Assembly: GCA_016235805.1 (NCBI GenBank) | Contig: JACRIY010000083.1 | Span: 23,224-87,223 of the forward strand | DNA: 64,000 nucleotides | DNA from: Rhodocyclales bacterium | Lineage (GTDB): Bacteria; Pseudomonadota; Gammaproteobacteria; Burkholderiales; Rhodocyclaceae | Direction of reading: 5' to 3' | Shown: piece by piece, positions 1 through 11,562 of the stretch | Layout: each line of letters begins with the position of its first letter | Numbering within the stretch: the first letter of the stretch is position 1 | Position numbers and translations under genes: made by a program | The notes under the pieces: generated by a model | Told to the model about the DNA's origin: nothing | Database searches by the model: none | The model's input: the letters and a program-made list of their open reading frames with translations, nothing else

Positions 1-250
1 CGCCAAGATCATCGTCACGGGCGGCGAGTTCGGCTTCCGCCCATTTTTCCAGGTCGTCGGCGACATGCGTGCCGGCGGCGTCGACCACGCCGCCAAGGCG
101 ATACCAGCCGCCGCGCGCCAGCACCTCGCGGAAGCTCAATTGCGGCTCGGTTCGCGCCAGTTCGCGCGCCAGTGCGCCGGGTCCGGCGCTGGCCGGAATG
201 CGCACGCAAAGTTCGGCCACCTGGCGGGCCAGGTCATCCCATCGGCTCAT
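1..250 (-). CDS. Small nif-region protein, partial (3' end outside window)
   Basis: An open frame on the minus strand starts with ATG at 250 and runs off the window edge, so at least 83 residues are visible. It begins MSRWDDLARQVAEL and is acidic and soluble, with no signal peptide, membrane segment or cysteine cluster. Its start lies 17 bases inside the end of the upstream LRV gene, which implies translational coupling. The codon use matches the neighbouring nif genes. I do not recognise the family. Being last in a chain of overlapping nif accessory genes suggests a role in nitrogenase maturation or regulation, but that is inference only. Confidence 0.6.
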   Translation of the reverse strand, partial: MSRWDDLARQVAELCVRIPASAGPGALARELARTEPQLSFREVLARGGWYRLGGVVDAAGTHVADDLEKWAEAELAARDDDLG

Positions 251-1040
251 TCGTATTCTCCGTCGTCGATTTCTTGGCACCATTGCCGGCCGCGAGCCGC
301 TCCCAGGCGGCGCGGCGCACGTCTGCCTCGGGATCGGCGAGGCAGGCGCGTATGGCATGAAACGGCGCCCGCTGCACGGCGGCCAGGCGCACCAGCCAGT
401 CCTCGTCCGCCAGCAGCAGCAGGGCGTCGTGCGGCAGGGCCCGCGCGGCCACGATGCGCCGCACCTCGGGTTCGGGGTCGGCGAGCAGGCGCGTCAGGGC
501 AAACGCGGGCAGGCGCTGCGCCACTGTCTTGCGCACTTCGCGCTCCGGGTCCTGCGACAGGCGCGGCAGTTTGCCGTGATTCAGGCGCCGCGCCACGACC
601 ACGCGCACCATGTAGTCGGGATCGCCGGCCATCTTCAGCAGTTCTTCGTGGTCGAGGCGATGGGCCACGGTAATGCGCACCTCGCGATCGCCGTCGCGCA
701 TCAGCGTGGCGGCCTCGGCCGGCGGCAGGCGCGAAGCGACGACGCGCCGCACCACTTCATCGCTATCCCTGGCCAGCGGCCGGATCGCTTCGAGCGGGGC
801 ATAACGGGCCGCGATGGCGCGCCGTTCCCAGAAATCGTCGCCGAGGTAAGCGGCGGCCAGCGCTGGATGGGCGCGGAAGAATCGGTCGATGCGACGTCCG
901 CTGGTCGCGCGCACGCAGGCATCCTCGGGATCACATGCGGCCGTGGCGCGCAGGGTGCCGAGGTGCCGGCAGCCGGCACACGGATCCGACGCCAAAGCCG
1001 CAGGGGCTTCCATGGCGTCAACGGCCCGTTCAATCTTCAC
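234..1040 (-). CDS. 4Fe-4S leucine-rich-repeat-variant (LRV) protein
   Basis: This 268-residue protein matches the nif-linked LRV iron-sulfur proteins. The N-terminal part has four cysteines (Cys21, Cys24, Cys36, Cys42) suited to a [4Fe-4S] cluster. From about residue 60 to 255 it is built of ~24-residue repeats of the type DPDxxVRxxVAxRL, which are LRV helical repeats. The family is known from Azotobacter nif regions but has no established function; scaffold or sensor roles have been suggested. The start overlaps the end of the preceding gene by 11 bases and the 3' end overlaps the next gene, so it belongs to the nifH operon. Family assignment is firm; the biochemical role is unknown. Confidence 0.85.
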   Translation of the reverse strand: MKIERAVDAMEAPAALASDPCAGCRHLGTLRATAACDPEDACVRATSGRRIDRFFRAHPALAAAYLGDDFWERRAIAARYAPLEAIRPLARDSDEVVRRVVASRLPPAEAATLMRDGDREVRITVAHRLDHEELLKMAGDPDYMVRVVVARRLNHGKLPRLSQDPEREVRKTVAQRLPAFALTRLLADPEPEVRRIVAARALPHDALLLLADEDWLVRLAAVQRAPFHAIRACLADPEADVRRAAWERLAAGNGAKKSTTENTNEPMG

Positions 1041-1290
1041 CGATCAGGCCAACGACGATGCCGCTGGCGGATTCGGCATCATTGCTCAGCTTGACGCAGT
1101 GTTCGCTCGCGTCGAAGTAGTAGAAGCGTGCAACGGCGGTCTCGTACGCGGCTTCCAGCTTGGCTGGGATGTCGTCGTCGCTGCAGACGGTGATGCGCAC
1201 GCCGGGGAACTTCTGGCGCAGCCCGGCCTCGGTGGCAGCGGGCGTGACCGCCGCGGCGACGCTGGCCAGAAGATCGGTACTGATGCTCAC
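1030..1290 (-). CDS. Small nif-linked protein (DUF6129-like)
   Basis: This gene encodes 86 residues beginning MSISTDLLASVAAAV. The middle has a motif of the form LRQKFPGVRITVCSDDDIP, and the C-terminus has FYYFDASEHCVKL. I assign it to the short nif-cluster proteins now called DUF6129, from memory of the pattern. It has no signal peptide or transmembrane segment, and a single central pair of beta strands is plausible. It overlaps the nafY-like gene by four bases (ATGA type) and the LRV gene by 11 bases, so the three are surely cotranslated. The function is not known; cofactor or apo-nitrogenase handling would fit the neighbours. Confidence 0.7.
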   Translation of the reverse strand: MSISTDLLASVAAAVTPAATEAGLRQKFPGVRITVCSDDDIPAKLEAAYETAVARFYYFDASEHCVKLSNDAESASGIVVGLIGED

Positions 1291-2009
1291 GCGTCCTCCG
1301 CCTCAGCCGCGGCCACATACTGCGCCAGCGATGCCGCCGGCACGCCCATCACCTTGGCCAGCCAGGGCGGCGGGCTCTTCAGGCTCTCTTGCAGGCGGGC
1401 AAGGACTTCGCGCGCAGGGGTCGTCCTGGCGATCTTTACCGGATGCGCACCGGCGCGCACCACCTTGGCCGCCGCGGGACCGCCGATGGACTGCACATAG
1501 ACGATGTCGCAATCGTTGATCAGGGCCGAGCGTGCAACGTTGCGGTCTTCCGCCTTGTCCGCGGCCAGGGTCGGCCGCTGGTCGATCAGGCGCAGATCGG
1601 TCGGGCTGACCTGGTAAACAAGGAAACGCTCGCAGGAGCCGAAGTGGCCGTCGAGGGTCTCGCCGGTATTGGACGCCATCGCGACCCGGATCGAACCGGG
1701 CAGGTCGCCGGCGCCATAGGGCTCCAGCGCCGGCAGTTCACTGCCGGCCACATCCAGGCCCCACAGCGGGCGCACCGCGGCCTTGAGCTGTTCGTGGTCG
1801 AAGCCGACCACGCAGCTCTCGTCGGCATGGTCGCCGGCGAGGATCTCGCGCAGGTCCTCGACCGTGATTCCTGCCAGCTTGGTTTCGGTCAGCGGCAGTT
1901 CGAGCTTTTCCGCGAGCGCCCGGACCAGCGCGCGCGCCTCGATTCCGGGCAGTTCCCGCGCGGCCAGCGCAATGCGCAATGCCGCCTCGCGCGTCATCGA
2001 TTCCGACAT
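1287..2009 (-). CDS. nafY: NafY/NifX-type FeMo-cofactor-binding protein
   Basis: This 240-residue protein belongs to the dinitrogenase iron-molybdenum cofactor family. Residues 1-90 form a helical N-terminal domain like that of NafY, which binds apo-dinitrogenase. Residues 105-220 form the NifX-type core with the LDGHFGSCERF motif; His122 aligns with the FeMo-co-binding histidine of NafY. A longer in-frame extension to 2258 exists, but a GGGAG ribosome site just before ATG 2009 decides the start. It follows fdxN after a 91-base gap filled by a repeat element. Family assignment is secure; NafY rather than NifX or NifY rests on the two-domain layout and position. Confidence 0.82.
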   Translation of the reverse strand: MSESMTREAALRIALAARELPGIEARALVRALAEKLELPLTETKLAGITVEDLREILAGDHADESCVVGFDHEQLKAAVRPLWGLDVAGSELPALEPYGAGDLPGSIRVAMASNTGETLDGHFGSCERFLVYQVSPTDLRLIDQRPTLAADKAEDRNVARSALINDCDIVYVQSIGGPAAAKVVRAGAHPVKIARTTPAREVLARLQESLKSPPPWLAKVMGVPAASLAQYVAAAEAEDA

Positions 2010-2023
2010 TTGGTTGCTCCCTT

Positions 2024-2086
2024 CGAGCGTAGCGATCCGTTCAATAGCCTCCCCCGCGAGGGGGAGGATGGGAGGGGGCGGGCCTA
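2024..2086. repeat. C-rich hairpin repeat (REP-like), copy 1
   Basis: Copy 1 of a repeat whose plus-strand order is CGAGCGNAGCGAG, ~15 variable bases, a C-tract/G-tract hairpin, then GGGAGGGGGCGGGCC. Here the hairpin has an 8-bp stem (2048-2055 with 2060-2067) around a GCGA loop. It fills most of the space between fdxN and the nafY-like gene. Related copies are at 21337, 21848, 22369, 29567 and 56413. Confidence 0.85.
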
Positions 2087-2090
2087 CCGA

Positions 2091-2117
2091 GCATTGTTTA
2101 TCAGAGATAAACAATGC
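2091..2117 (-). repeat. Perfect inverted repeat spanning the fdxN stop codon
   Basis: GCATTGTTTATC (2091-2102) and its exact reverse complement (2106-2117) are separated by three bases. The right arm is the last codons of fdxN and the stop codon sits in the loop side. In RNA this makes a 12-bp stem with no U-tract after it. The same design occurs at the ends of fesII, fdx and the flavodiiron gene. Confidence 0.85.
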
Positions 2118-2295
2118 AGGCGTCGCCAGCCGGGCAGGCGGCAACGCACTTGGGCGACTCTTCGTCTTCGCACTCGGTGCAGGTGTCCTTGTTGATCTTG
2201 TAAATGCCGCCCTTGTCGGTGATCGACTTGGTCGGGCAGACCGGCACGCAGTCGCCACAGGAGGTGCATTCCGCTTGTACGATTTTCATTGCCAT
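2101..2295 (-). CDS. fdxN: 2[4Fe-4S] ferredoxin FdxN
   Basis: A 64-residue bacterial ferredoxin. Two cluster motifs are visible: CTSCGDCVPVCP near residue 10 and CTEC-x8-CVAACP near residues 40-55. The longer spacing in the second motif is typical of nif-type FdxN. It probably carries low-potential electrons for nitrogenase or for NifB/cofactor assembly. It sits downstream of nifT in the nifH operon. The start is preceded by GAAAGGAGTCTCACC, a strong ribosome site, and begins MAMKIVQ. Confidence 0.92.
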   Translation of the reverse strand: MAMKIVQAECTSCGDCVPVCPTKSITDKGGIYKINKDTCTECEDEESPKCVAACPAGDACIVYL

Positions 2296-2319
2296 GGTGA
2301 GACTCCTTTCAGTTTCAAA

Positions 2320-2541
2320 TCACTCCACACCGTCGATCCGCCTGGCGCGTACCGAGTAGGGAAGTCGCGCCGGGGCCGTCTGGGGTTCGATGTAGTAGGC
2401 GCCGCCGTTGCCGAGCTTGATCTCGCCACCCCACTTCTCCGGGGTGTCGAACTCCATCGAGACGATGCTGTCCTCGATGTCGCGCTTGGGCATGTAGAAC
2501 GAATAGCCCTTCTCGTTCTTGCGGATCATGATGTTGGCCAT
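2320..2541 (-). CDS. nifT: NifT/FixU family protein
   Basis: A 73-residue protein starting MANIMIRKNEKG and containing the family's characteristic KWGG segment (PEKWGGEIKLGNGG). NifT proteins are small, mainly beta, and of unsettled function, and are almost always cotranscribed with nifK as here. The frame extends upstream, but ATG 2541 follows an acceptable ribosome site and gives the usual family length. It ends 24 bases before fdxN starts. Confidence 0.93.
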   Translation of the reverse strand: MANIMIRKNEKGYSFYMPKRDIEDSIVSMEFDTPEKWGGEIKLGNGGAYYIEPQTAPARLPYSVRARRIDGVE

Positions 2542-2595
2542 TGGGCTTCTCCCGATGATCCGGCGGAGCTTTGTGGGCTCCACCGGCAACCACAA

Positions 2596-4164
2596 CTACC
2601 TTACGAGGTCGTGGTTGTAGTCGGTGGTCCCCATGCCGCGGGTCTTGTCGTCCAGCTCTTCCAGCACGGCGTTGGTCAGCGTGGTCAGGATCTGCATGGC
2701 GCCTTCATAGCCCAGCGTGGTCTGCCGATGCAGGTGATGGCGATCGAAGATCGGGAAGCCGATGCGGATCAGCGGCACCTCGAACTCGGGGCCCTTGTGC
2801 AGGGTGTCGCGCTGGATGAACTTGCCGTAGCTGTTGCCGATCAGGAAATCCGGCTTGTCGGTGAAGCACAGGCTGCGCAGGTGCCACAGGTCGGCACCGG
2901 GGTAGACCTTGGCGCCGGCGCCGTAGGGCGACTCGGCGAGCAGGGCTTCCATGGCCTTCTTCCACTTCTTGCTGCCGTTGTTGCAGACGATGTGGGTCGG
3001 CTCGATGCCGAATTCCAGCAGGACCTTGGTCAGGCCCATGAGGAAATCGGGGTCGCCGTAGAGGGCCATCTTCTTGCCGTGCAGCCAGGCATGCGAGTCG
3101 GTCATCATGTCCATCAGGCGGCCGCGCTCCCGCGTCAGCGAAGCCGGGATGGGCTTGCCGGTGACTTCGGAAACCTTCATCAGCCACTCATCGGTCCACT
3201 CGACACCCATCGGGATGTTGAGCTTCGGCACTTCATGGTTCCAGGTGCCTTCGACGTACTTCTTGGTCTTTTCCAGCGACAGCGGCTGCAGCAGGAAGGT
3301 GGTGTAGGCGTTGGGCGCGTCCTTGACTTCATCCTGGATGGTGCCGCCGGCATACATGGTGAAGGTGCCGTCGGCCGGGGTGTCGAGCACTTCCTCGGGG
3401 TCGGACAGCATGGTGAAGGGAACGTCCATTTCATTCAGCATGCGCTTGATGACGCGGAAGTTGCCCAGGTAGGTCTCGAAGCCCGGCACGATGTTGATCT
3501 TGCCGTTGCTGCCCGGAACCTTGCCTTCCATGGTGTTGAGCGTGAAATAGCGCAGGATGCCCTCTTCCATGTTGTCCCAGCCGGTGGTGTGCGAACCGAC
3601 GAAGGACGGCGTATGGGCGAAGGGGACCGGGAAATCGACCGGCAGGTGGCCTTCCTTGCGGGCATTGCCGATGAAGGCGTTGAGGTCGTCGCCGATCACC
3701 TCGGCGATGCAGGTGGTGGACATCACGATCATTTCTGCGTCATACAGCTTGGTCGCGTTGGCCAGGCCTTCGTGGATGTTCTTCTGGCCACCGAATACGG
3801 CCGCATCTTCCGTCATCGAGTCGGCGATGATGGCGATGGGCTCCTTGAAGTGGCGGTTGAAGTAGGTGCGGAAGTAGGCGATGCAGCCCTGCGAACCATG
3901 CACATACACCAGGGCCTTGTGGAAGCCCAGGCCGCACAGGGACGAGCCCAGCGGCTGGCAGGTCTTGGCCGGGTTGACCGTCAGCGCCTCGCGCTTGAAG
4001 TTGAGTTCCTGGTATTCCTTGGTCGTGGTCCACTGGAAGACTTCCTCGACCTTTTCCTTGCCGTGGCCTTCTTCGAAGGAATCACGCTTGTTGGCGAGCG
4101 TCTGCTTGTAGTTGTCGTCCCGGAACAGCGGGAAACACGGCTTGATATCGTCTACGGTTTGCAT
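2596..4164 (-). CDS. nifK: Nitrogenase molybdenum-iron protein beta chain
   Basis: A 522-residue protein, the usual length. It forms the alpha2-beta2 dinitrogenase with NifD and shares the P-cluster, which passes electrons from NifH to FeMo-co. P-cluster ligands are visible at Cys69 (KTCQPLG), Cys94 (SQGCIAYF) and Cys152 (STTCIAEVIGDD), matching Azotobacter Cys70, 95 and 153. The frame extends 15 codons upstream, but ATG 4164 with GGAGACCAAG before it is the sensible start. It lies 79 bases after nifD and is followed by nifT. The protein looks intact. Confidence 0.98.
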   Translation of the reverse strand: MQTVDDIKPCFPLFRDDNYKQTLANKRDSFEEGHGKEKVEEVFQWTTTKEYQELNFKREALTVNPAKTCQPLGSSLCGLGFHKALVYVHGSQGCIAYFRTYFNRHFKEPIAIIADSMTEDAAVFGGQKNIHEGLANATKLYDAEMIVMSTTCIAEVIGDDLNAFIGNARKEGHLPVDFPVPFAHTPSFVGSHTTGWDNMEEGILRYFTLNTMEGKVPGSNGKINIVPGFETYLGNFRVIKRMLNEMDVPFTMLSDPEEVLDTPADGTFTMYAGGTIQDEVKDAPNAYTTFLLQPLSLEKTKKYVEGTWNHEVPKLNIPMGVEWTDEWLMKVSEVTGKPIPASLTRERGRLMDMMTDSHAWLHGKKMALYGDPDFLMGLTKVLLEFGIEPTHIVCNNGSKKWKKAMEALLAESPYGAGAKVYPGADLWHLRSLCFTDKPDFLIGNSYGKFIQRDTLHKGPEFEVPLIRIGFPIFDRHHLHRQTTLGYEGAMQILTTLTNAVLEELDDKTRGMGTTDYNHDLVR

Positions 4165-4243
4165 CTTGGTCTCCTTTGCCCCGCCACTAATCCGTGGACG
4201 CGGGCACAAGTTGAGGGGGATTCGTCGAAACTTTCGCTGGTCC

Positions 4244-5731
4244 TCAGGCCGCCTTCAGCAGCGGGTCCTTGAGCAGGGACTTGGCGGGCTTTTCCTGCCA
4301 GGGCGGCTGCATCATGTTCCAGCAGGGATTGTTCAGCGTCAGGTCCATGTCCTTGGCGAACACGGCGAAGCCGTCGCAGCCGTGGTAGGGGCCGGAGTAA
4401 TCCCAGGAGTGCAGCTGGCGGAAGGGCACACCCATCTTGTGGAAGACGTATTTTTCCTTGATGCCGGAACCGATCAGGTCGGGCTTCATGGCCTTGACGA
4501 ATTCCTCGAACTCGTAGCCGGTGACGTCGTCGTAGATCAGGGTGGCGTCACCCATCTCCTTGATGGTGCGGTCGTAGTCGTCGTTGTGGGCGAACTCGTA
4601 ACCGGCGCCGACCACTTCCATGCCGAGATCCTCGTAGGCACCCACCACGTGGCGCGGACGCAGGCCGCCGACGTAGAGCATGACCTTCTTGCCCTGCAGG
4701 CGCGGCTTGTACTTGGCGATGACGGCTTCCATCATCGGCGTGTACTTGGCGATCACGCGCTCCGCGCCTTCCTTGATCGAGTCGTCGAAATAGGAGGCGA
4801 TCTTGCGCAGCGATTCCTTGATCTTGGTCGGACCGAAGAAGTTGTACTCGAGCCATGGTATGCCGTACTTCTCTTCCATGTGCCGGCTGATGTAGTTCAT
4901 CGAGCGGTAGCAGTGCAGCAGGTTGAGCTTGACGAAGGGCGTGTTCTCCATCTCCGCCAGCGTGCCATCGCCGGACCACTGGGCGACCACGCGCAGGCCC
5001 ATCTCTTCGAGCAGGACGCGCGAGGCCCAGGCGTCGCCGCCGACGTTGTAGTCGCCGAGGATGGCTACGTCATAGGGGGTCTTCTCGAAAGCCTGGCCGT
5101 CGCGGTTGGAAATGATCCAGTCGCGCACCGAGTCGTTGGCGATGTGGTGGCCCAGCGACTGCGAAACGCCGCGGAAGCCTTCGCAACGCACCGGCACCAC
5201 GGGCTTGTTGAGTTCCTTGGCGGCCTTCTTGGCCACCGCCTCGATGTCGTCGCCGATCAGGCCGACCGGGCATTCCGACTGGATCGAGATGCCCTTGTTG
5301 AGGGGAAACAGTCCTTCGATTTCGTTGATCAGCTTGGCCAGCTTCTTGTCGCCGCCGAAGACGATGTCCTTCTCCTGGAAATCCGAGGTGAAGTTCATCT
5401 CGCAGAAGGAGTCGATGCCGGTGGTGCCGACGTAGTAGTTGCGGCGGCCGGCGCGGGAATACTGGCCGCAGCCGATGGGGCCGTGGGAGATCGAGATGAC
5501 GTCCTTGATCGGGCCCCAGACGACGCCCTTGGAGCCGGCGTAGGCGCAGCCGCGCATGGTCATCACGCCGGGCAGCGACTTGCGGTTGGAGGTGATGCAC
5601 TTCTTCGACGACTCGAGTTCCTTGTCGTTGATCATGAGGTGCTTGGCGCGGTCCTTCTTCGCCTTTTCGGGATATACCTCGAGCACTTCCTGGATCAGTG
5701 CTTCGGTTTCTTCGCGGGTAAGCGCAGCCAT
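4244..5731 (-). CDS. nifD: Nitrogenase molybdenum-iron protein alpha chain
   Basis: A 495-residue NifD. P-cluster ligands are Cys62, Cys88 and Cys154. FeMo-co ligands are Cys274 (LLHCYRS) and His441 ([12 protein letters not shown]). Gln191 and His195, which tune the active site, are present in QSLGHH. All residues needed for N2 reduction are therefore in place. No insertion like that of VnfD/AnfD-linked enzymes is seen, and no vnf or anf genes are in the window, so this is the molybdenum form. ATG 5731 follows GGAGAAACAGA. It is separated from nifH by 74 bases. Confidence 0.98.
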   Translation of the reverse strand: MAALTREETEALIQEVLEVYPEKAKKDRAKHLMINDKELESSKKCITSNRKSLPGVMTMRGCAYAGSKGVVWGPIKDVISISHGPIGCGQYSRAGRRNYYVGTTGIDSFCEMNFTSDFQEKDIVFGGDKKLAKLINEIEGLFPLNKGISIQSECPVGLIGDDIEAVAKKAAKELNKPVVPVRCEGFRGVSQSLGHHIANDSVRDWIISNRDGQAFEKTPYDVAILGDYNVGGDAWASRVLLEEMGLRVVAQWSGDGTLAEMENTPFVKLNLLHCYRSMNYISRHMEEKYGIPWLEYNFFGPTKIKESLRKIASYFDDSIKEGAERVIAKYTPMMEAVIAKYKPRLQGKKVMLYVGGLRPRHVVGAYEDLGMEVVGAGYEFAHNDDYDRTIKEMGDATLIYDDVTGYEFEEFVKAMKPDLIGSGIKEKYVFHKMGVPFRQLHSWDYSGPYHGCDGFAVFAKDMDLTLNNPCWNMMQPPWQEKPAKSLLKDPLLKAA

Positions 5732-5805
5732 TCTGTTTCTCCTTGCGGACGCCGGCAGCTATCTGTGCACGGCGCCCAAACTAGGTTGATGGGATACGGT
5801 GGAGC

Positions 5806-7733
<1,928 letters not shown>

Positions 7734-7750
7734 TCGGGTCTCGGACGCCG

Positions 7751-7796
7751 GATCGCCGGCGACCGAAGGAAGTCCCTGCGGGACGCCGACTTTTGG
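7751..7796. repeat. Dispersed GCCGACTTTTG element, copy 1, with short hairpin
   Basis: The 70-bp space between the convergent draT and ptxD genes holds GATCGCCG, a GTCCC-TGC-GGGAC hairpin (7772-7784) and GCCGACTTTTGG. The flanking words are those of the dispersed element listed at 12639 and elsewhere. The hairpin could also end transcription in both directions. Confidence 0.65.
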
Positions 7797-7803
7797 GCGC
7801 CGT

Positions 7804-8811
7804 TCAGGCGGCGGCCTTGCGCAACGGGCGGTTGATCGCGCCGCGCGGCTCCTCGCCGGCCAGCGCCTGCAGGATGTTGGTCGCCGCTTCCATCTCGATC
7901 GCCAGCCGCACCGATTCGACCGCCGAGCCGATATGGGGCGTAAACAGCGTGCGTTCCGTATCGGCCAACAGGCGGGCGGAAATCGCGGTCGGACGGTCGG
8001 AACGCGCCCATTCCTCGAGTTCGAACACGTCGGCCGCGTAGCCGGCCAGTTTGCCCGACTCCAGGGCGTCGGCCACCGCCGCCTCGTCGACCACCGATCC
8101 GCGGCAGGCATTGACGAGAAAGGCGCCGTCCTTCATGGCGGCGAGCGCCGGCGCGTCGATCAGGTGCAGGGTCTGCGGGCCATAGGGCACCATGGGCAGC
8201 ACATAGTCGCTGTTCGCCAGCAGTTGCGGCAGATCCACGCGGCGCAGCCCGAGGCGGGCTTCCATTGCACTGTCCAGGGGCCGCGGATCCGCGTAAAGCA
8301 ACTCCAGTTCATAGCCCTGCAGCCGGGCGGCGATGGCGCGTCCGACCGCGCCCATGCCGATGATGCCCAGGGTCTTCCCGGTAAGGCCGGCGCCATACAG
8401 CACAGGCCGCCAGCCGTCGAAGGGTTCGCCGCGGACCAGCCGGTCGCCGGCCAGTATCTTGCGCGTGAGCCCGATCAGCAGGCCGATCGTCAGCTCGGCG
8501 GTAGGGATCGTCAGCAGGTCCGGCACATTGGTGAGCCAGACGCCACGGCGGGTGCAGGCCTCGACGTCGTAGTTGTCGTAACCCTTGAGCGCGCAGCCGA
8601 TGACCTGCAGGCGCGGGCAGGCGGCGAGAAAGGCATCGTCGATGCGATCGGTCATGAAGGTCATCACGGCATCGGCATCGCCGCAGCGGGCCATGATCAC
8701 TTCGCGCGGCAGGCGCTGCCGCGTCGGATTGGTAACGACTTCGCAATGCTCGCGCAACATCTCGACGATTTCCGGGAACACGGCGCTGGTGATGACGACC
8801 TTGGGTTTCAT
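7804..8811 (-). CDS. ptxD: Phosphite (phosphonate) dehydrogenase PtxD
   Basis: A 335-residue NAD-dependent enzyme that oxidises phosphite to phosphate; Pseudomonas PtxD is 336 residues. Catalytic residues fall at family positions: Lys76 (CALKGYDN), Arg237 ([10 protein letters not shown]), Glu266 (DVFELEEW) and His293 (TPHIGSA). The Rossmann loop GMGAVG begins at 152. The segment EEWARSDRP is characteristic of PtxD rather than other 2-hydroxyacid dehydrogenases. The start ATG 8811 lies eight bases after ptxC. As last gene of ptxABCD it uses phosphite imported by the transporter. A generic 2-hydroxyacid dehydrogenase is a less likely alternative. Confidence 0.93.
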   Translation of the reverse strand: MKPKVVITSAVFPEIVEMLREHCEVVTNPTRQRLPREVIMARCGDADAVMTFMTDRIDDAFLAACPRLQVIGCALKGYDNYDVEACTRRGVWLTNVPDLLTIPTAELTIGLLIGLTRKILAGDRLVRGEPFDGWRPVLYGAGLTGKTLGIIGMGAVGRAIAARLQGYELELLYADPRPLDSAMEARLGLRRVDLPQLLANSDYVLPMVPYGPQTLHLIDAPALAAMKDGAFLVNACRGSVVDEAAVADALESGKLAGYAADVFELEEWARSDRPTAISARLLADTERTLFTPHIGSAVESVRLAIEMEAATNILQALAGEEPRGAINRPLRKAAA

Positions 8812-8819
8812 GGCTTTCC

Positions 8820-9626
8820 TTATTTGAAGCGTTTCCTGAGATAGGCGCTGAAGGCATCGACCAGGGTCACCATGACCAGGATCACCAGCAGGATGGCGAA
8901 CACTTCCTGGTACTGCATGATGCGCAGCGAGCCCATCAGTTCGAAGCCGATGCCCCCGGCGCCGACCATGCCCATCACGGTGGAGGCGCGGAAGTTGTAT
9001 TCCCAGCGATACACCGAGATGTCGGCCATCTGCGGCAGCACCTGGGGCAGCACGCCATGCAGCAATACCTGCAGCGGCACCGCGCCCGCCGCTCGCGCGG
9101 CCTCGATCGGCGCGTCGTCGGCATGCTCGATCGCCTCGGAAAAGAACTTGCCGACCATGCCCACCGAATGCAGTCCCAGCGCCAGCACGCCGGGCAGCGC
9201 GCCGAAGCCCACCGCGGCGACGAAGATGATGCCGAGGATCAGTTCGGGGATCGCGCGCAGGGCGTTGAGGATGGCCCGGGCAGCCTGCTGCACGACCGGA
9301 TGCGGCGCGGTGTTGCGTGCCGCGAGGAAGGCCAGCGGCAGCGAAAGCACGACGGCCAGCGCGGTGCCGGCGACGCTCATGGCCAGCGTATCCAGCAGCG
9401 GCGCCATCCAGCTGCGGGCGTTGGCGAAGTCGGGCGGCAGCATCTCCCCCAGCAGGCGCACGATGCTCGGGCCGCCTTCGGCCAGGCGTTCCGCGTCGAA
9501 CAGGCCCGTGTATCCCATGCAGGCAAGGACGATCGCGGTGACGGCGAGCAGGCGCAGGGCGCTCCGGTTCCAGGCGTGCCGGCACTGGTCGAGCATCCGC
9601 TCGCGATCGAGGATGTGCGTGCTCAT
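8820..9626 (-). CDS. ptxC: Phosphite ABC transporter permease PtxC
   Basis: A 268-residue inner-membrane permease of the PhnE/PtxC type. It has about six hydrophobic segments, the first at residues 26-45. The cytoplasmic coupling loop [24 protein letters not shown] (about 165-190) matches the EAA motif of ABC permeases. Near the C-terminus, [15 protein letters not shown] is typical of phosphonate/phosphite permeases. It lies nine bases after ptxB and eight before ptxD. Confidence 0.93.
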   Translation of the reverse strand: MSTHILDRERMLDQCRHAWNRSALRLLAVTAIVLACMGYTGLFDAERLAEGGPSIVRLLGEMLPPDFANARSWMAPLLDTLAMSVAGTALAVVLSLPLAFLAARNTAPHPVVQQAARAILNALRAIPELILGIIFVAAVGFGALPGVLALGLHSVGMVGKFFSEAIEHADDAPIEAARAAGAVPLQVLLHGVLPQVLPQMADISVYRWEYNFRASTVMGMVGAGGIGFELMGSLRIMQYQEVFAILLVILVMVTLVDAFSAYLRKRFK

Positions 9627-9635
9627 TGCGGACGC

Positions 9636-10493
<858 letters not shown>

Positions 10494-11303
10494 TCAGTCC
10501 TCGATGTAGGCCAGGTCAAGCGATGGATGCGTATGCGGAAGGGAGCCGCCGTTCGATTCGGCAGTGGCGGTGGCGCCCTGGTCGTAGATCGATGCCAGCA
10601 GTTCGGTGCCGAGCCCGGCCGGCGAGCCGTCGTAGACCACCCGGCCGCGCGCCAGCCCGATCACCCGATCGGCATACTCGCGGGCGAGATCAACCTGGTG
10701 CAGGCTGACCACGGTGGTGATGCCGTCCTCGCGGCAGATCGACTTGAAGCGCGAAAGCACCTTGCGCGAGCTGCTTGGGTCGAGGCTGGCCACCGGTTCG
10801 TCGGCCAGCATCAGACGGGGCTGTTGTGCCAGCGCGCGCGCGATGCCGACACGCTGCTGCTGGCCGCCGCTGAGCCGGTCCACCCGGTCCAGCGCACGTT
10901 GCAGGAGGCCGACACGGTCCAGGCAGTCGAGCGCGATTTGTTGCTCGGCGCGGGGCAGGGGAAACAGGCTGCGCCAGGTCGAGTGGTAACCGATGCGTCC
11001 CAGCAGCACGTTGGCCAGCGCGGTGTGGCGACTGATCAACTGGTGCTGCTGGAAGACCATGCCGGTCTGCCGCCGATGGGCCAGCAAGGCCGGGCCCGCG
11101 GTGACCGGTCCGAGTCCGTCGACGTGGACTTCGCCGGTGGTCGGCGGGTTGAGCAGGTTCAGGCAGCGCAGCAGCGTCGATTTTCCGGCGCCGGAAGCGC
11201 CGAGCAGCACATTGAACTCGCCCCGCCGAAACTGCAGCGAGGTCGGCTGGAGGGCGACCAGGTCGCCGCGATAGCGGACGGAAACGTCTTTCAACTGGAT
11301 CAT
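10494..11303 (-). CDS. ptxA: Phosphite ABC transporter ATP-binding protein PtxA
   Basis: A 269-residue ABC ATPase. Walker A GASGAGKST begins at residue 35, the signature LSGGQQQRV near 143 and Walker B LMLADEP near 165. The family-specific phrase LLRCLNLLNPPTTGEV and the HRQTGMVFQQHQL Q-loop match PhnC/PtxA. It is the first gene of the ptxABCD operon. No ribosome site of note precedes ATG 11303. I looked for a Pho box in the 259-base upstream region and found only a poor, badly spaced candidate. Confidence 0.93.
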   Translation of the reverse strand: MIQLKDVSVRYRGDLVALQPTSLQFRRGEFNVLLGASGAGKSTLLRCLNLLNPPTTGEVHVDGLGPVTAGPALLAHRRQTGMVFQQHQLISRHTALANVLLGRIGYHSTWRSLFPLPRAEQQIALDCLDRVGLLQRALDRVDRLSGGQQQRVGIARALAQQPRLMLADEPVASLDPSSSRKVLSRFKSICREDGITTVVSLHQVDLAREYADRVIGLARGRVVYDGSPAGLGTELLASIYDQGATATAESNGGSLPHTHPSLDLAYIED

Positions 11304-11457
11304 CGGTGTCTTCTTCGTTGCCGCGGTCGCCCCATGGATCGGGTGACCGGTGGGAATACTTTGCAGGCATCAAGCGGCAGGCGGATGCTGACGGACGAAC
11401 TTGACAGGGGGATTGCGGGATCATTGCATTTGCGTTGCGCTGCCGCCGCGCGGGGCC

Positions 11458-11473
11458 TGTAGCAAACCCGACA
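11458..11473. promoter_or_regulatory. NifA-type site upstream of the SIR2-family gene
   Basis: TGT-AGCAAACCCG-ACA, an exact TGT-N10-ACA match. It lies 40 bases upstream of the sigma-54-like element at 11513 and 90 bases before the start codon. Together they suggest NifA control of the SIR2-family gene. Confidence 0.65.
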
Positions 11474-11512
11474 ATTTGCGGTCCCACCCTTGCCGGACAA
11501 GGCTTGGTGGGC

Positions 11513-11528
11513 GGGTGCGCTTCTTGCA
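11513..11528 (+). promoter_or_regulatory. Sigma-54-like promoter of the SIR2-family gene
   Basis: The sequence GGGTGCG-CTTC-TTGCA keeps the essential GG and GC doublets at the right 10-base spacing and a perfect -12 half. The -24 half is degenerate (three mismatches). Predicted initiation is near 11540, leaving a ~23-base leader with an AGGAG ribosome site. Confidence 0.55.
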
Positions 11529-11562
11529 CGAAGGACCGTATCCCCTTAGGAGCACCCAAAAA

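Noticed and set aside
1389..4272. Very long plus-strand frames opposite nifK and the nafY-like gene
   Set aside because: They are antisense shadows of high-GC genes: no ribosome sites, no domains, and the minus-strand proteins are fully conserved.
11385..11410. Possible Pho box before ptxA
   Set aside because: CTGTCAA and a CCGTCA word are present on the minus strand but their period is about 13 bases, not the 11 needed for PhoB.
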